A stretch of 45,860 bases of DNA from a virus, in IMG/VR virus record IMGVR_UViG_3300042328_000493, positions 1 through 45,860 of that record; one strand, given 5' to 3'. Shown piece by piece: positions 1 through 8,391 of this stretch. Every line of letters begins with the position of its first letter. The stretch's first letter is position 1. The notes beneath the pieces were generated by a model that saw only the letters and a list, made by a program, of their open reading frames with translations, did not search any database and was not told the origin of the DNA. The position numbers and the translations under genes were made by a program.

Positions 1-706
1 TATCATCAATGTTTACTTTTAACTCTTGATCAATCCTATCTAAACCTTCGTTTGGTGTTCTGTACCCTTCTAAACCAGTATTATCCGGTATTACTTTTCC
101 ATTCTCTCTTGCAAGTACGCTTCCATCTTGTTTAATGTAACTTTGTGCAATATCAATAGGTCGAGCATCTACATTCTTAATCTCATCAGTAAACTGAGTA
201 TCTATCATAGGTCTGTAACCTTCTTCACCTCTATGGTCAAGGATTACATTTTTCCCATTTAATACGCTTTTTGCTCCGTTTACACCACCTGTACCTGCTG
301 TTGTTTTTAAGAACCTGTCTAACCAGGTACTTCTTTGCCCGCCTTGTTTTAAGTATTCGTTGCCTCCAAAGCCAATAACAAAGTGAGTACCTGTTCCATT
401 TACAGGTACCTGAGCTAAAGTACTACCGATGACTTTTGCGGTATTGCCTAGGCTATTTAGTAACTTTCTCCCAAAGCCTTTCTTTTCATTATAAGCAAGG
501 TTTAATGTTGCTTGATGTAAAGTCCACTTTAATCCAGGAGTATCAACTAGTAGTTTACTTATTCTTCTAAGATCATCTACTCGTGCAGTTACTTCATTAC
601 CTATTACATTATACCGAGGTGGGTTATTTATATCTTTTTCAATATAAGGCCCTGCGTCTCCGTACTTTAAACTCTTAAGATTAGTCTGAAGAGGTAGTAA
701 AGGCAT
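1..706 (-). CDS. Unknown phage protein, C-terminus cut by window edge
   Basis: An open frame runs from an ATG at 706 down to base 1 without a stop, giving about 235 residues with the C-terminus outside the window. My translation starts MPLLPLQTNLKSLKYGD and contains a Gly/Asn-rich stretch. I recognise no catalytic motif, signal peptide or clear membrane segment. It starts 2 bases after the stop of the small gene at 709-915, so the two are probably co-translated, and it follows the tape measure gene. By position a virion or tail-assembly role is likely, but this is inference only. Confidence 0.7.
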   Translation of the reverse strand, partial: MPLLPLQTNLKSLKYGDAGPYIEKDINNPPRYNVIGNEVTARVDDLRRISKLLVDTPGLKWTLHQATLNLAYNEKKGFGRKLLNSLGNTAKVIGSTLAQVPVNGTGTHFVIGFGGNEYLKQGGQRSTWLDRFLKTTAGTGGVNGAKSVLNGKNVILDHRGEEGYRPMIDTQFTDEIKNVDARPIDIAQSYIKQDGSVLARENGKVIPDNTGLEGYRTPNEGLDRIDQELKVNIDD

Positions 707-708
707 AC

Positions 709-915
709 TTAAACTGGAGGATTATCTAAATACTTAGAAGGTGTAGCACCGTTTAGGTCTAAACCTGAAGTTGCTTTTGTAAACTCCGGTATGTTGTTAA
801 TAGAAGAAGTCTTGTGTTGAGTAGATTTCCCTGTTGCACCTACTGGTACTTTTGGAGTCTTACCCTTCAATCCTAATCTAGAATTTGGAGTTTGGTTGTC
901 TAAAATTCCTTTCAT
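709..915 (-). CDS. Small hypothetical protein (68 aa)
   Basis: A short, polar protein rich in Lys, Thr, Ser, Asn and Pro, with no predicted membrane segment and probably little regular structure. It has its own TATTTATA element 23 bases upstream of its ATG (939-946), the same element found before the virion genes, and an A-rich start context. It lies between the tape measure gene and the truncated unknown gene, with only 2 bases to the latter. The upstream element and tight spacing favour a real gene. No family is recognised and the function is unknown; a minor tail or assembly role is possible. Confidence 0.6.
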   Translation of the reverse strand: MKGILDNQTPNSRLGLKGKTPKVPVGATGKSTQHKTSSINNIPEFTKATSGLDLNGATPSKYLDNPPV

Positions 916-938
916 TGTTTTTAATTTAATAGTTCGTT

Positions 939-946
939 TATAAATA
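939..946 (-). promoter_or_regulatory. TATTTATA element before small unknown gene
   Basis: The coding strand reads CTATTTATAA, 23 bases before the ATG at 915. It falls in the gap after the tape measure gene stop. Promoter role inferred from recurrence across the window. Confidence 0.55.
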
Positions 947-954
947 GTTTGTTA

Positions 955-3900
955 TTAGGTATTGGTAGCAGCTGCTTGTAATGTTCCGCCTACTCTTCTA
1001 CCGTCCATATTAATATTCTTACCTTGTTTAACTGCTACTATCAATTCATCGATTTTTGCAATCAACTTTTCATTACTTTCTGCTTTAGCTGCTTCTTCTC
1101 CGCCTCCACCTGCTATACCTGATATCATATCTCCAATTGCTCCTACGGCTGCAACAGCTGGTGCTGCAAAGGCTGCTGTCATGATTAAAGATTGCATCTC
1201 CTGTAGCTTCTCAGTTTCCATCGTTGCTAGAGCTAATCCAATTCCTCCTAAAGCGGCGGCTATTGCTGTTAGAGATCCTGCAACTGCTTGCAAAGGTCCT
1301 GCCATTTCTACTAACGTCTGTAAGTCAGCTAGAATACCACCCCCTAATAATGAACTAATTCCTCCTCCTACGCTAGCTGCTGTAAGAGCAATACCAAATG
1401 CGGCTATACCAATTGCTGCTGATGCAAGAGCCGGTCCTAATAAGAAGAAAGCCGCAATATTATCTAGCGAAATAGCACCCATCAATTTAACAAATCCGTC
1501 TGCTACTGCTGTAATTATTGGCGGTATACCTGCCATTACTTTCATTATTACATTACCTATAGCTTCAATTGCTGGTGCTAATAAACTGATTGCGAATGTT
1601 AAAGGTATCATTGCAAGGCCAAAAGCTCCTAGGGCTAATATACCTAACCACAACATTGGATTAGCTGCTGCTGTTCCGAAAGCTGTTAACCCTGTTGATA
1701 ACGCTGTTAAACCAGCAGCTACCATTGAACCAGTTAATGCAACAAATAACATTCCAGGAATAGCTCCTAGCATTAATATAAATGTTCCGGCAGTAAGAGC
1801 TAGAGCTCCTACACCTGCAAAAGTACTAGACATACTCTGCAATCCACCTGCTAATGCTGTTAATCCTGTTGCAGTTGAAGAACCTAAAGATCCTATTGCC
1901 AACATACCAGGTATACCGACTATTGATAATATAAATGCTCCAGCTGCTATTACTAATGCTCCAGCTCCCATAAGAACTGACCCAGTACCCATCGATGTTA
2001 AACCTTCTGCTAATCCTGATAAAGATGTTTTGACTCTTTCTCCATCTAGATTCTCTAGCAATTTAGCGCCTAAGAAGCCCGGTATAAACCCTATCAATCC
2101 TATTGAAGCGACAATTAAAGCACCAGCTCCTGCAAGTACCTCTACACTAGCCATTTCTTTTAGACCTGTAGCTAAACCTATTAAACCTGTCTTTACCTTC
2201 TCTCCATCTAGTCTTTCTATTAATTTAGCACCAAGGTATCCAGGTGCAAATGCTATTAAACCTATTGAAGCAGGAATCAATGCTAATGCACCTCCTACTA
2301 CTTGCATACTAGCCATTTCTTTTAAGCCAGCTGCTAAATTGGTAAAGAATTCTTTTAATTTTTCTCCTGATGATTTTGGTTCTTCTGCTTCGGAAGCTGA
2401 ATTAGATGCTTCAACGGTTCTATCTACCCCACCGGTAACAGTTTCAGGTAGTTCGCTAACTACATCTGGTGCTTCAGTAATAGTCTCTGTTAACTCACTA
2501 GCTCCGCTCATTCCGCCTGTGAAGGCATCTTTAATACTAGATCCCCAGCTTTTAACTGAGTCCATCATTCCACTAAGAGAGAAATCCATTCCTTTTAATG
2601 ATTCAGCAAATTTCATAGCGCCGGAAGCTGCGGATCCAAAGAAGCTAGCTATTTTAGCTCCTGCTAAAGCAACTACGATACCTATAACTAAAGGCTTTAT
2701 AATACCTAATGTATCTAGAAACTTAACAACATGTCCTATAATTCCTCCTAAAATTTGTACAACAGGTGCAAATATACTAACAATATCTCCTATAATACTT
2801 AAGATAGGTGCGAAAGCTTGAGCTAATTTATCAAGAGACTTTTGTATCTGCTCTTGAATTTCAGCTCTTTTCATATCTTCTGCATTTACTCCAGCAGCTG
2901 CGGCGGCTTGTTCTTCTGTCATCCCTGCTTCAATTGCTTTCTGGTATGCTATCTTACCTAGTTCATCTCTAGTCATACCTAAAGCAGCGGCATAAGACTC
3001 TTGTTGAATACGGTTCATATTACCGAATTCATTAAGGTCTGCTGCATTTTTAAATAACTCATCACCTAAACCGGCTAAATCGTTATTTAAAGCAAGTTCT
3101 CTTGCTTTTTCTAAGTTAAGATCTTTTCCTATAAGCAACTCAGCTTCCATTTCTTTTGAAATAGAATCTTCAAAGTCTAAAAGAGAGCTTGCTATTTGAT
3201 CTAGCTTGCCCATTTCCATTCCAAGTCTACGAGCTGATGCAGCTGCGTTTGCTAATGCTTTTGGGTTACCTGCTAAAGAGGCTTTAATTCCATCTGATGC
3301 TTTTGCTACATCTTGTAAGACTTGTTTCTGATTAACTGCAGATCTATTTGCTTTATTAAAAGCACTAGTTTCTGCAACAATGCTATCAACTGTTGCATCA
3401 ATATCACCATTAGTAGTCTGAGCTATCATTGCAAGACCTCCTGCTTCATCAGCAGCAAGTCCCATTGTATTTTTTAATTCAGCTGCTCCCGCAATAACAT
3501 CTGGTGAGAATATATTTTGAGCATTCATACCAGTCTGTCTTGTAAGTTCTGATATTGTCTCTAGATAATCTACTGATGTAGCGTATCTCATATTCGCACC
3601 TGCAATGGCATCTGCGTTCTGACCAGTTAATCGCTGTACGTCTGTACTTGCTTTATCTACTTTGAAGAAAGCATCTACTATTTTAAGGATTAAAGAAAGA
3701 GGGTCCATTAATGCAGCTCCAAAACCGGAAGCAAGCGGGCCTAGACCAGCCATCAATACTGTTAACTTTCCTCCAGATTGAGCTCCAGACTGAATTGCTT
3801 CAGCAGTAGCTTTCATCTTTTCTTTAGCTTCAGTAACAGCATCCCCAAATCTTCCACCACTAATTCCTAACTTACCCATCAACCCTTCCATTCCGCCAAT

Positions 3901-4590
3901 GACGGCTCCTCCAACGCCCATTAGGGAATTAACTTCTTTTTGTCGTTGTTTTACGGCTTCAATCTGGTTTTCAATTTCTCCAATTGCATTACCCTGATCT
4001 ATGTAGTTTGATAAAACTGCTTTTTGTTCTGCAGACAAACTACCCATTGTGTTTACTAATTCTAATGCGGCATCAACTTGTTGGCCGGTCATATTAGTAA
4101 TACCGCCTTGTTCTTGTATTAAATCTTTTAACGCTTGTACTTCTCTTTGTGCGGCGTCTGATAAATCCTCTCCATTCAGTAATCTCTGAGATTCATCATC
4201 TAATATCTTTTTATTTTCTTTTAATTTTTGAGATAAGTCATCTAACTGCTTTACAGATAAATCTCTAATACCCTGTTCTTCTAGTTTAAGTTCTTCCGCA
4301 ATAGAGGTAATTTTCCTCATAGAACCTCTAATCTTCTGTAAAGCTCCAGGCTGATTTTTAAATTCAGCAGAAATTGCTCTTACTCTATCATACAGGCTTG
4401 TTGCAGTATTATCAACTTCACCGAATTGGGATTGGATTCCTCTCAGTTCGTTGCGCAAACTTTGCATATTTTGCACAGCATCAGCCGGCGTTAATGTTAA
4501 CGGTTGCTGATTAAGTCTAGCTCTTAAGGTATTAATCTCCTGTAAGAGCCTTCTTGCTTCTTCTAACTGGCTATTGTCGTTTGCGCCCAT
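955..4590 (-). CDS. Tail tape measure protein
   Basis: At 1211 residues this is the longest product in the window. It would set tail length by lying extended inside the tail tube during assembly. The N-terminal ~230 residues are helical and Gln/Glu/Leu-rich, with coiled-coil character (for example LRARLNQQPL and QIEAVKQRQKEV). A Gly/Ala-rich hydrophobic middle follows, then a long hydrophobic tail region (about residues 620-1170) with many membrane-like helices. From about residue 748 there are tandem degenerate repeats built around GLKEMAS..GA..LI..SIGLI..PG.LGAKL. The gene sits just downstream of the gp26-like/small ORF pair, the usual place for a tape measure behind its assembly chaperones. 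T4 gp29 is the functional counterpart. The family call rests on length, composition and position, not a specific motif. Confidence 0.85.
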   Translation of the reverse strand: MGANDNSQLEEARRLLQEINTLRARLNQQPLTLTPADAVQNMQSLRNELRGIQSQFGEVDNTATSLYDRVRAISAEFKNQPGALQKIRGSMRKITSIAEELKLEEQGIRDLSVKQLDDLSQKLKENKKILDDESQRLLNGEDLSDAAQREVQALKDLIQEQGGITNMTGQQVDAALELVNTMGSLSAEQKAVLSNYIDQGNAIGEIENQIEAVKQRQKEVNSLMGVGGAVIGGMEGLMGKLGISGGRFGDAVTEAKEKMKATAEAIQSGAQSGGKLTVLMAGLGPLASGFGAALMDPLSLILKIVDAFFKVDKASTDVQRLTGQNADAIAGANMRYATSVDYLETISELTRQTGMNAQNIFSPDVIAGAAELKNTMGLAADEAGGLAMIAQTTNGDIDATVDSIVAETSAFNKANRSAVNQKQVLQDVAKASDGIKASLAGNPKALANAAASARRLGMEMGKLDQIASSLLDFEDSISKEMEAELLIGKDLNLEKARELALNNDLAGLGDELFKNAADLNEFGNMNRIQQESYAAALGMTRDELGKIAYQKAIEAGMTEEQAAAAAGVNAEDMKRAEIQEQIQKSLDKLAQAFAPILSIIGDIVSIFAPVVQILGGIIGHVVKFLDTLGIIKPLVIGIVVALAGAKIASFFGSAASGAMKFAESLKGMDFSLSGMMDSVKSWGSSIKDAFTGGMSGASELTETITEAPDVVSELPETVTGGVDRTVEASNSASEAEEPKSSGEKLKEFFTNLAAGLKEMASMQVVGGALALIPASIGLIAFAPGYLGAKLIERLDGEKVKTGLIGLATGLKEMASVEVLAGAGALIVASIGLIGFIPGFLGAKLLENLDGERVKTSLSGLAEGLTSMGTGSVLMGAGALVIAAGAFILSIVGIPGMLAIGSLGSSTATGLTALAGGLQSMSSTFAGVGALALTAGTFILMLGAIPGMLFVALTGSMVAAGLTALSTGLTAFGTAAANPMLWLGILALGAFGLAMIPLTFAISLLAPAIEAIGNVIMKVMAGIPPIITAVADGFVKLMGAISLDNIAAFFLLGPALASAAIGIAAFGIALTAASVGGGISSLLGGGILADLQTLVEMAGPLQAVAGSLTAIAAALGGIGLALATMETEKLQEMQSLIMTAAFAAPAVAAVGAIGDMISGIAGGGGEEAAKAESNEKLIAKIDELIVAVKQGKNINMDGRRVGGTLQAAATNT
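1560..2350 (-). repeat. Tandem hydrophobic repeats in tape measure gene
   Basis: From about residue 748 the protein repeats a ~60-65-residue unit. The first two copies are closest: GLKEMAS, SIGLI, PG.LGAKL and ERLDGEKVKT versus ENLDGERVKT. Later copies are more degenerate. The repeats would change tail length if duplicated or lost. Confidence 0.75.
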
Positions 4591-4611
4591 TTTTTAAGTG
4601 TACTTATATCA

Positions 4612-4619
4612 TATAAATA
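4612..4619 (-). promoter_or_regulatory. TATTTATA element before tape measure gene
   Basis: The coding strand reads CTATTTATATG, 21 bases before the ATG at 4590. It lies just after the hairpin at the end of the preceding ORF, a terminator-promoter order also seen at 28607-28640 and 35113-35168. Confidence 0.6.
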
Positions 4620-4625
4620 GGTAAA

Positions 4626-4644
4626 GCTCGCTTTATGGGCGAGC
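4626..4644 (-). terminator. Weak hairpin at end of ORF before tape measure gene
   Basis: The stem gctcgc (4626-4631) pairs with gcgagc (4639-4644) around the stop codon of the 4633-4920 ORF. Only a short TTT follows on the coding strand, so it is at best a weak terminator. The tape measure element begins right after it at 4619. Confidence 0.4.
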
Positions 4645-4920
4645 CTTAGTACTATAAGAAGGTTTCCTTACTGAAGGTCCTCTTGGAGCTGATTTGCTAG
4701 GTGATTTACTCTTAGCTTTATCCATCGCTTCTTTTTCTTTTTCGTAATATTCATTCAGTTTCTGAAAGGTAAAATTACGTAGCCATACAGGCATTGCATA
4801 AACAGTATCATGATCATATCCACCTTTTCCGTGGAATACTATTTCATGTATCTGATTAAATATAGATGCTCTATACGTTGGCGTCAGGCCAAAGAAAGCT
4901 GACCCCAATTGGAATATCAA
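4633..4920 (-). CDS. gp51-like or GT-type tail assembly ORF; TTG start or frameshift product
   Basis: The frame gives 95 residues from a TTG at 4920. The first in-frame ATG falls far inside the conserved-looking part, within YAMPVW. The sequence has FFGLTPTYR, IHEIVFHGKGGYD and MPVWLRNFTFQKL, then a basic Ser/Lys/Pro-rich tail. I recall similar short proteins in marine T4-like phages beside gp26-like genes, annotated as gp51-like baseplate hub assembly factors. It overlaps the end of the 4871-5611 gene by 50 bases in the +1 frame and precedes the tape measure gene. That layout resembles the G/GT tail-assembly chaperones, where the second ORF is reached by ribosomal frameshifting. The frame is open back to a TAA near 4955 with no ATG or GTG, so a TTG start or a +1 slip at GGGG (4924-4921) are the options. 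Confidence 0.65.
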   Translation of the reverse strand: MIFQLGSAFFGLTPTYRASIFNQIHEIVFHGKGGYDHDTVYAMPVWLRNFTFQKLNEYYEKEKEAMDKAKSKSPSKSAPRGPSVRKPSYSTKARP

Positions 4921-5611
4921 CCCCTCCTGCTGGTCCGTTTTCTGGGTAGAACTTTAAGTCTACGTCTGGTTGAAACTCAGAAATAAATTTTCTAAATGCA
5001 CGTGAATCTCTTGCTAAGAAGTGATTATCTACGAAGTCTCTAATGCTCTTAGTATCTGTAGCACCGTTAACTGAAAGAATCATATGTTTCAATCTAGTTG
5101 ATAAGTCCGGAGATGAATCCTTCTGTATCTTTTTTAGACCTTTAATCTCTTGTTGAATTTTCTGTTCATCACCATGAGTAAGTAACTTAAATGTAATTGT
5201 GTTACCTGTAGATGGTAATTCAAAAGTAAATTCATTCTTTCTATCTGCAAATAAACTCTCATCAAAAGCCTTATTCTCAATCAAAGATAAATCTACGTTT
5301 TCTTTTTGCCCTTGGTAAGTAAATTCATAGTCTTTACCGTATCCTAGTATTCTTGCTGCAATTAAGATAGCATTCTTGTCTCCTACTAAAAGATCGTCGT
5401 AGCTAAACTTGGTTACAATCAAAGACTGTAATAACTTGTCAATTACAACTCCTCTTTCGATAAAGCTTTGGTTAGTAAGAATGTCTTCTTCTTTAGCAGT
5501 CATGTACTTCATTTCTACGGTACCTGATGCTAGTGGATGGTCTACAGGGTAAAGCAATCCTTTTGACGGAAGATCTACAATTTCTGTAGGGAATTTTTGT
5601 GTTTGATCCAT
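4871..5611 (-). CDS. Baseplate hub / tail assembly protein, gp26-like (T4_baseplate family)
   Basis: This 246-residue protein begins with IVDLPSKGLLYPVDHPLASG and continues with VEMKYMTAKEEDILTNQSF, the pattern I associate with the T4 base plate (gp26-like) family in marine T4-like phages. In T4, genes 26 and 51 act in hub assembly next to gene 29 (tape measure), and the same neighbourhood is seen here. The C-terminus is aromatic (SFLWPD) and overlaps the next ORF by 50 bases. A late-type element lies 28 bases upstream (5640-5647), and the ATG follows an AT-rich leader. The role could be hub assembly or chaperoning of the tape measure protein; the sequence cannot separate these. Confidence 0.75.
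   Translation of the reverse strand: MDQTQKFPTEIVDLPSKGLLYPVDHPLASGTVEMKYMTAKEEDILTNQSFIERGVVIDKLLQSLIVTKFSYDDLLVGDKNAILIAARILGYGKDYEFTYQGQKENVDLSLIENKAFDESLFADRKNEFTFELPSTGNTITFKLLTHGDEQKIQQEIKGLKKIQKDSSPDLSTRLKHMILSVNGATDTKSIRDFVDNHFLARDSRAFRKFISEFQPDVDLKFYPENGPAGGVDIPIGVSFLWPDANV
4921..4924 (-). other. Candidate +1 ribosomal frameshift site (GGGG)
   Basis: On the coding strand the gp26-like frame reads GCA GGA GGG GTT GAT. A tRNA on GGG can re-pair with the overlapping GGG one base on, putting TTG in the A site and entering the 4633-4920 frame. Both frames are open here, from the TAA near 4955 to the gp26-like stop at 4871. The product would be about 325 residues. This is inference from sequence and synteny. 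Confidence 0.35.
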
Positions 5612-5639
5612 AAATTTTATTTTAAATAACGTTATTTCA

Positions 5640-5647
5640 TATAAATA
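5640..5647 (-). promoter_or_regulatory. TATTTATA element before gp26-like gene
   Basis: The coding strand reads ATATTTATATG, 28 bases before the ATG at 5611, between the gp19 terminator and the gene. Confidence 0.6.
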
Positions 5648-5672
5648 TATGAAAAATAACTTTTGAAAGCAA

Positions 5673-5712
5673 CAAAAAACCCGGAATTATTTTTCCGGGC
5701 TCTTTTTTTATA
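5673..5712 (-). terminator. Hairpin terminator after tail tube gene
   Basis: A 7-bp stem (5680-5686 with 5693-5699) has CCCGGAA/TTCCGGG arms and a 6-base loop. On the coding strand a T6 run follows; a T-run on the other side makes it potentially bidirectional. It lies between gp19 and the gp26-like gene. Confidence 0.85.
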
Positions 5713-5725
5713 TATTTCAGGCAGA

Positions 5726-6211
5726 TTAGTAGTTAAGTACGCAGTAGTCCATCGCTACAGTGATTGTTAATTCAACACCTTCGCTAGTTGACCAGTCCAA
5801 AGAACCTTGGGCCATGTTTACGATAAATGCTCCTTTAACGATCCACTCTGATACGATATCACCTACTGGTCCTAAAAGATTCAAAGTCAAATCTTTCTTG
5901 TAGAAATCTGAATAACCAGCTCTACCGGTTACTGATTCGTATGATTGACGAGCCCAGTCCATTACTGCTTGAGCGCCTGATGGGTTAATTGGATCGTACA
6001 ATGTCATATCCATGTTTTCCCAGTTTCTTTTTCCACGAATCTTTCTATAAGAGTTGATGTGATCTAATTTGATCTCCTCATCTGTGAAAGATGGTGCAGT
6101 TACCGCTTTAACCATGAATGATGGTATAGCGTCACTGTATAGGATAAATCTATTCTGTACCTTCGGTTCGAAGGCTCTGAACATAATTTCGTTAGAATCT
6201 AATACTGCCAT
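5726..6211 (-). CDS. gp19: Tail tube protein gp19
   Basis: A 161-residue protein close to the usual length of T4-type tube subunits, which stack as hexameric rings inside the contractile sheath. Recognisable features are the N-terminal RFILYSDAIPSFMVKAV strand region, KLDHINSYRKIRGKR and WENMDMTLYDPINPSGAQAV, then a C-terminal beta region ending in VAMDYCVLNY. It lies directly after the sheath gene, as 18-19 do in T4. It has its own TATTTATA element 16 bases before the ATG (6228-6235), an AATAAAATGG start context, and a strong hairpin terminator after the stop. That arrangement suits separate, high expression. Confidence 0.93.
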   Translation of the reverse strand: MAVLDSNEIMFRAFEPKVQNRFILYSDAIPSFMVKAVTAPSFTDEEIKLDHINSYRKIRGKRNWENMDMTLYDPINPSGAQAVMDWARQSYESVTGRAGYSDFYKKDLTLNLLGPVGDIVSEWIVKGAFIVNMAQGSLDWSTSEGVELTITVAMDYCVLNY

Positions 6212-6227
6212 TTTATTATCTGTTTTA

Positions 6228-6235
6228 TATAAATA
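6228..6235 (-). promoter_or_regulatory. TATTTATA element before tail tube gene
   Basis: The coding strand reads ATATTTATATAAAAC, 16 bases before the ATG at 6211, in the 37-base gap after the sheath gene. Confidence 0.6.
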
Positions 6236-6248
6236 TCAATTATTTTAA

Positions 6249-7994
6249 TTATGCTACAAATGTTGCACCTGTTGGTTCAATTGTGAAGTCAAGTACTACG
6301 AATTCTGCAGTCTTAGCTGGTTGGATAAAGATCTGACCAATAATCTGATTTCTATCTACGATATCAGCTGTATTGTTAGAATCATCCATTACCACTCTGT
6401 AAGCGAATAAACCTTGACGTTGAACTACTGATTCTAAGTAAGGGTTAACGATTGCTAAGAATTTGTTTCTTGTAGCGATTGTGTTTTGTTCGAATACTAA
6501 GTTATTAGCCTGACCTCCGATGAAGCGTTTCAATTCGATCAATAAACGGCGAACGTTTACTCTATCTAAAGCTGAAGCTTTCTTCTGTAAAGTCTTCTGA
6601 CCATATACTGCAATACCTTGTCCAGGGAATGTAGCAATTGGGTTAACATTAGCACGATATAATAAATCACGTTGCTCACGGCTAACTTTACGTTCTGCTT
6701 GGATTACGTTAGGAATACCTCCTTTAACTAAACCTGCTGGAGCGAACCAAGGAGCAGCTGCACTATCAGTGAAAGCATAAACACCTGGGATAACTGTTGA
6801 AGCAGGAACCCATTCGTTCTTACCTGTAGCAGATTGAGTTTGTAACCAAGGCCAGTAAGAAGCTGCATAAGAAGAGTTAACTGTTCCTGCTGCTGCTGTT
6901 ACGTTTGATACTGTAGCACCGTATTGCTCTAAGTCAATTACTGCGATTGCATCTCCTCTACCTTCTACTAATGAGATGATAGAATCTAATTGTGTCTTGT
7001 GAGTACCGAAGTCGTAAACTAGACCTGGAGCTGTTACAATATTGAATTGGTATTCGTCTTTATTATTTAAGATTGAGATAGCATCTGCATAGTTAGTTGC
7101 TATTAAACCTTGTGTATCTACGTTTGTAATATTCTTAAAGAAGTTAGCTTTTCTACCTCCTGGGAATGCAGTACCTGTTGCGCCGAAGAAGTAACCTAAC
7201 TGTGCTGTTGGGAGTAAATCATCGTAGCTATTATTAACAGTTATACCGTCATTTGCTAAGTAGTTTAAAGTTGGGTTATTTACCGCACTTACTCTAATGT
7301 AGTTAGACTTATTAGCATACTCTCCAGTTACGCTTACGAATACTTCTGAACCTTCAACTGTTTTAGATACAGTTTGGTTACCGATTACTCTCTCGATGTA
7401 ATTTTCTGAGTTTGGATCTAATGATAAATCATTAAAGGTTTCTAAGATAATCTTGTTCTTTGCACTATCGTCCCCTCTACGTACTAACAATGAGAATGTA
7501 CCGTTATCGCTATTAACATTTGTAATTTCGAATCTGATATTATCTGTTTTACCTAAAGCAATTGAACCGTCTGTGTTTGTTACAGCTGTTCCAGCGTTTG
7601 AACCTGTTGCGTTATTATATATGTCTCCTTTTCCTAATGTTTCTAAACGGAAAGGGTTAGTAACTGATCCGCCTGCTGTAGCTAAGGTTGTGTTAGAAGC
7701 AGGTGTATAAGAACCAGATACTACTCTAGTTACTAATGCTGTGTTTCCTCCTTGTTCAAAGTAGCTCTTTACTGCAATTGATGTTAAGTATTCATAGCTA
7801 TTAGAACCAGATGTGATCGTGGTTCCAAATAATCTTTGATACTGTCCGTAAGAAGTTACTACTATAGGTTGCTCTACCGGGCCTTTTACTGTTGGACCAA
7901 TAAACGCTGCACCTACCGCAGCCGCTTGTGGTTGGATAAACGAAATATCATTTTCTCTCGTTAATACACCTGGTGAAATTAATGTTTCTGCCAT
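6249..7994 (-). CDS. gp18: Tail sheath protein gp18
   Basis: A 581-residue protein whose N-terminus (AETLISPGVLTRENDISFI) matches the start of T4-type contractile sheath subunits, followed by AAAVGAAFIGPTVKGPVEQP and SYGQYQRLFG. The C-terminal domain has RVNVRRLLIELKRFI and a final VVLDFTIEPTGATF strand, also typical. The middle ~300 residues form a Thr/Asn-rich variable insertion, probably the exposed domain. Sheath subunits polymerise around the tube and contract to drive injection. Two late-type elements lie upstream (8024-8031 and 8080-8087), which fits the very high copy number needed. The tube gene follows 37 bases downstream. Confidence 0.95.
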   Translation of the reverse strand: MAETLISPGVLTRENDISFIQPQAAAVGAAFIGPTVKGPVEQPIVVTSYGQYQRLFGTTITSGSNSYEYLTSIAVKSYFEQGGNTALVTRVVSGSYTPASNTTLATAGGSVTNPFRLETLGKGDIYNNATGSNAGTAVTNTDGSIALGKTDNIRFEITNVNSDNGTFSLLVRRGDDSAKNKIILETFNDLSLDPNSENYIERVIGNQTVSKTVEGSEVFVSVTGEYANKSNYIRVSAVNNPTLNYLANDGITVNNSYDDLLPTAQLGYFFGATGTAFPGGRKANFFKNITNVDTQGLIATNYADAISILNNKDEYQFNIVTAPGLVYDFGTHKTQLDSIISLVEGRGDAIAVIDLEQYGATVSNVTAAAGTVNSSYAASYWPWLQTQSATGKNEWVPASTVIPGVYAFTDSAAAPWFAPAGLVKGGIPNVIQAERKVSREQRDLLYRANVNPIATFPGQGIAVYGQKTLQKKASALDRVNVRRLLIELKRFIGGQANNLVFEQNTIATRNKFLAIVNPYLESVVQRQGLFAYRVVMDDSNNTADIVDRNQIIGQIFIQPAKTAEFVVLDFTIEPTGATFVA

Positions 7995-8023
7995 GTCTCT
8001 ATTATTTGTTAGTTGGGTTCTAA

Positions 8024-8031
8024 AATAAATA
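8024..8031 (-). promoter_or_regulatory. TATTTATT element before sheath gene (proximal)
   Basis: A one-base variant of the element, 29 bases before the sheath ATG at 7994. It is the nearer of two copies upstream of this highly expressed gene. Confidence 0.55.
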
Positions 8032-8079
8032 TCTTAATAAATTCGAAACCCTTTTCAAAAGATTTAATTTAACTACGTA

Positions 8080-8087
8080 TATAAATA
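8080..8087 (-). promoter_or_regulatory. TATTTATA element before sheath gene (distal)
   Basis: An exact copy, 85 bases before the sheath ATG. With the proximal copy it gives this gene the only double element in the window. Confidence 0.5.
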
Positions 8088-8121
8088 GGTATATTCAGAT
8101 GAAACACCTTATCTATTATTT

Positions 8122-8379
8122 TTAAGCTTCCGTTATATCTCCTGTTTCTAAATTCAGATGAACTTTTTGAAATCCGTATTTAGTTTGTAACTCTGCTGCA
8201 ATAGATTTTTCTGCTTCTTTTAGTGAATTATAAAAATTCTCTGCTGCTTGTTTACGAGTCTTTAACTCAAATTCAGCTAACGTAATTGCTGCTAATTCCT
8301 CGTTTAATTTAATCTTTTGAGACTGTATCATCTTAATACTATCAATCTCTTCTTGTTGTAACTTTTGGTCTTGTGACAT
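8122..8379 (-). CDS. Small coiled-coil phage protein (85 aa)
   Basis: A short, charged, almost fully helical protein. Heptad-like Leu/Ile spacing runs through LQQEEIDSIKMIQSQKIKL and the following region, ending in a short non-helical tail with KYGFQKVHLNLETGDI. I recall this KYG...NLETG tail in small coiled-coil proteins of many marine T4-like phages, function unknown. It lies between the 216-residue glycosyltransferase-like gene and the double late-type element before the sheath gene. No signal peptide or membrane segment is visible. A structural or scaffolding role in tail assembly is possible but unproven. Confidence 0.65.
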   Translation of the reverse strand: MSQDQKLQQEEIDSIKMIQSQKIKLNEELAAITLAEFELKTRKQAAENFYNSLKEAEKSIAAELQTKYGFQKVHLNLETGDITEA

Positions 8380-8391
8380 TTTTATAACTTT

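Noticed and set aside
962-2821. Plus-strand 619-residue open frame opposite the tape measure gene
   Set aside because: It is antisense to the Ala/Gly/Ile-rich repeats of the tape measure gene, has low-complexity Ala/Pro/Ile composition, and no leader or neighbour on the plus strand. All other genes lie on the minus strand.
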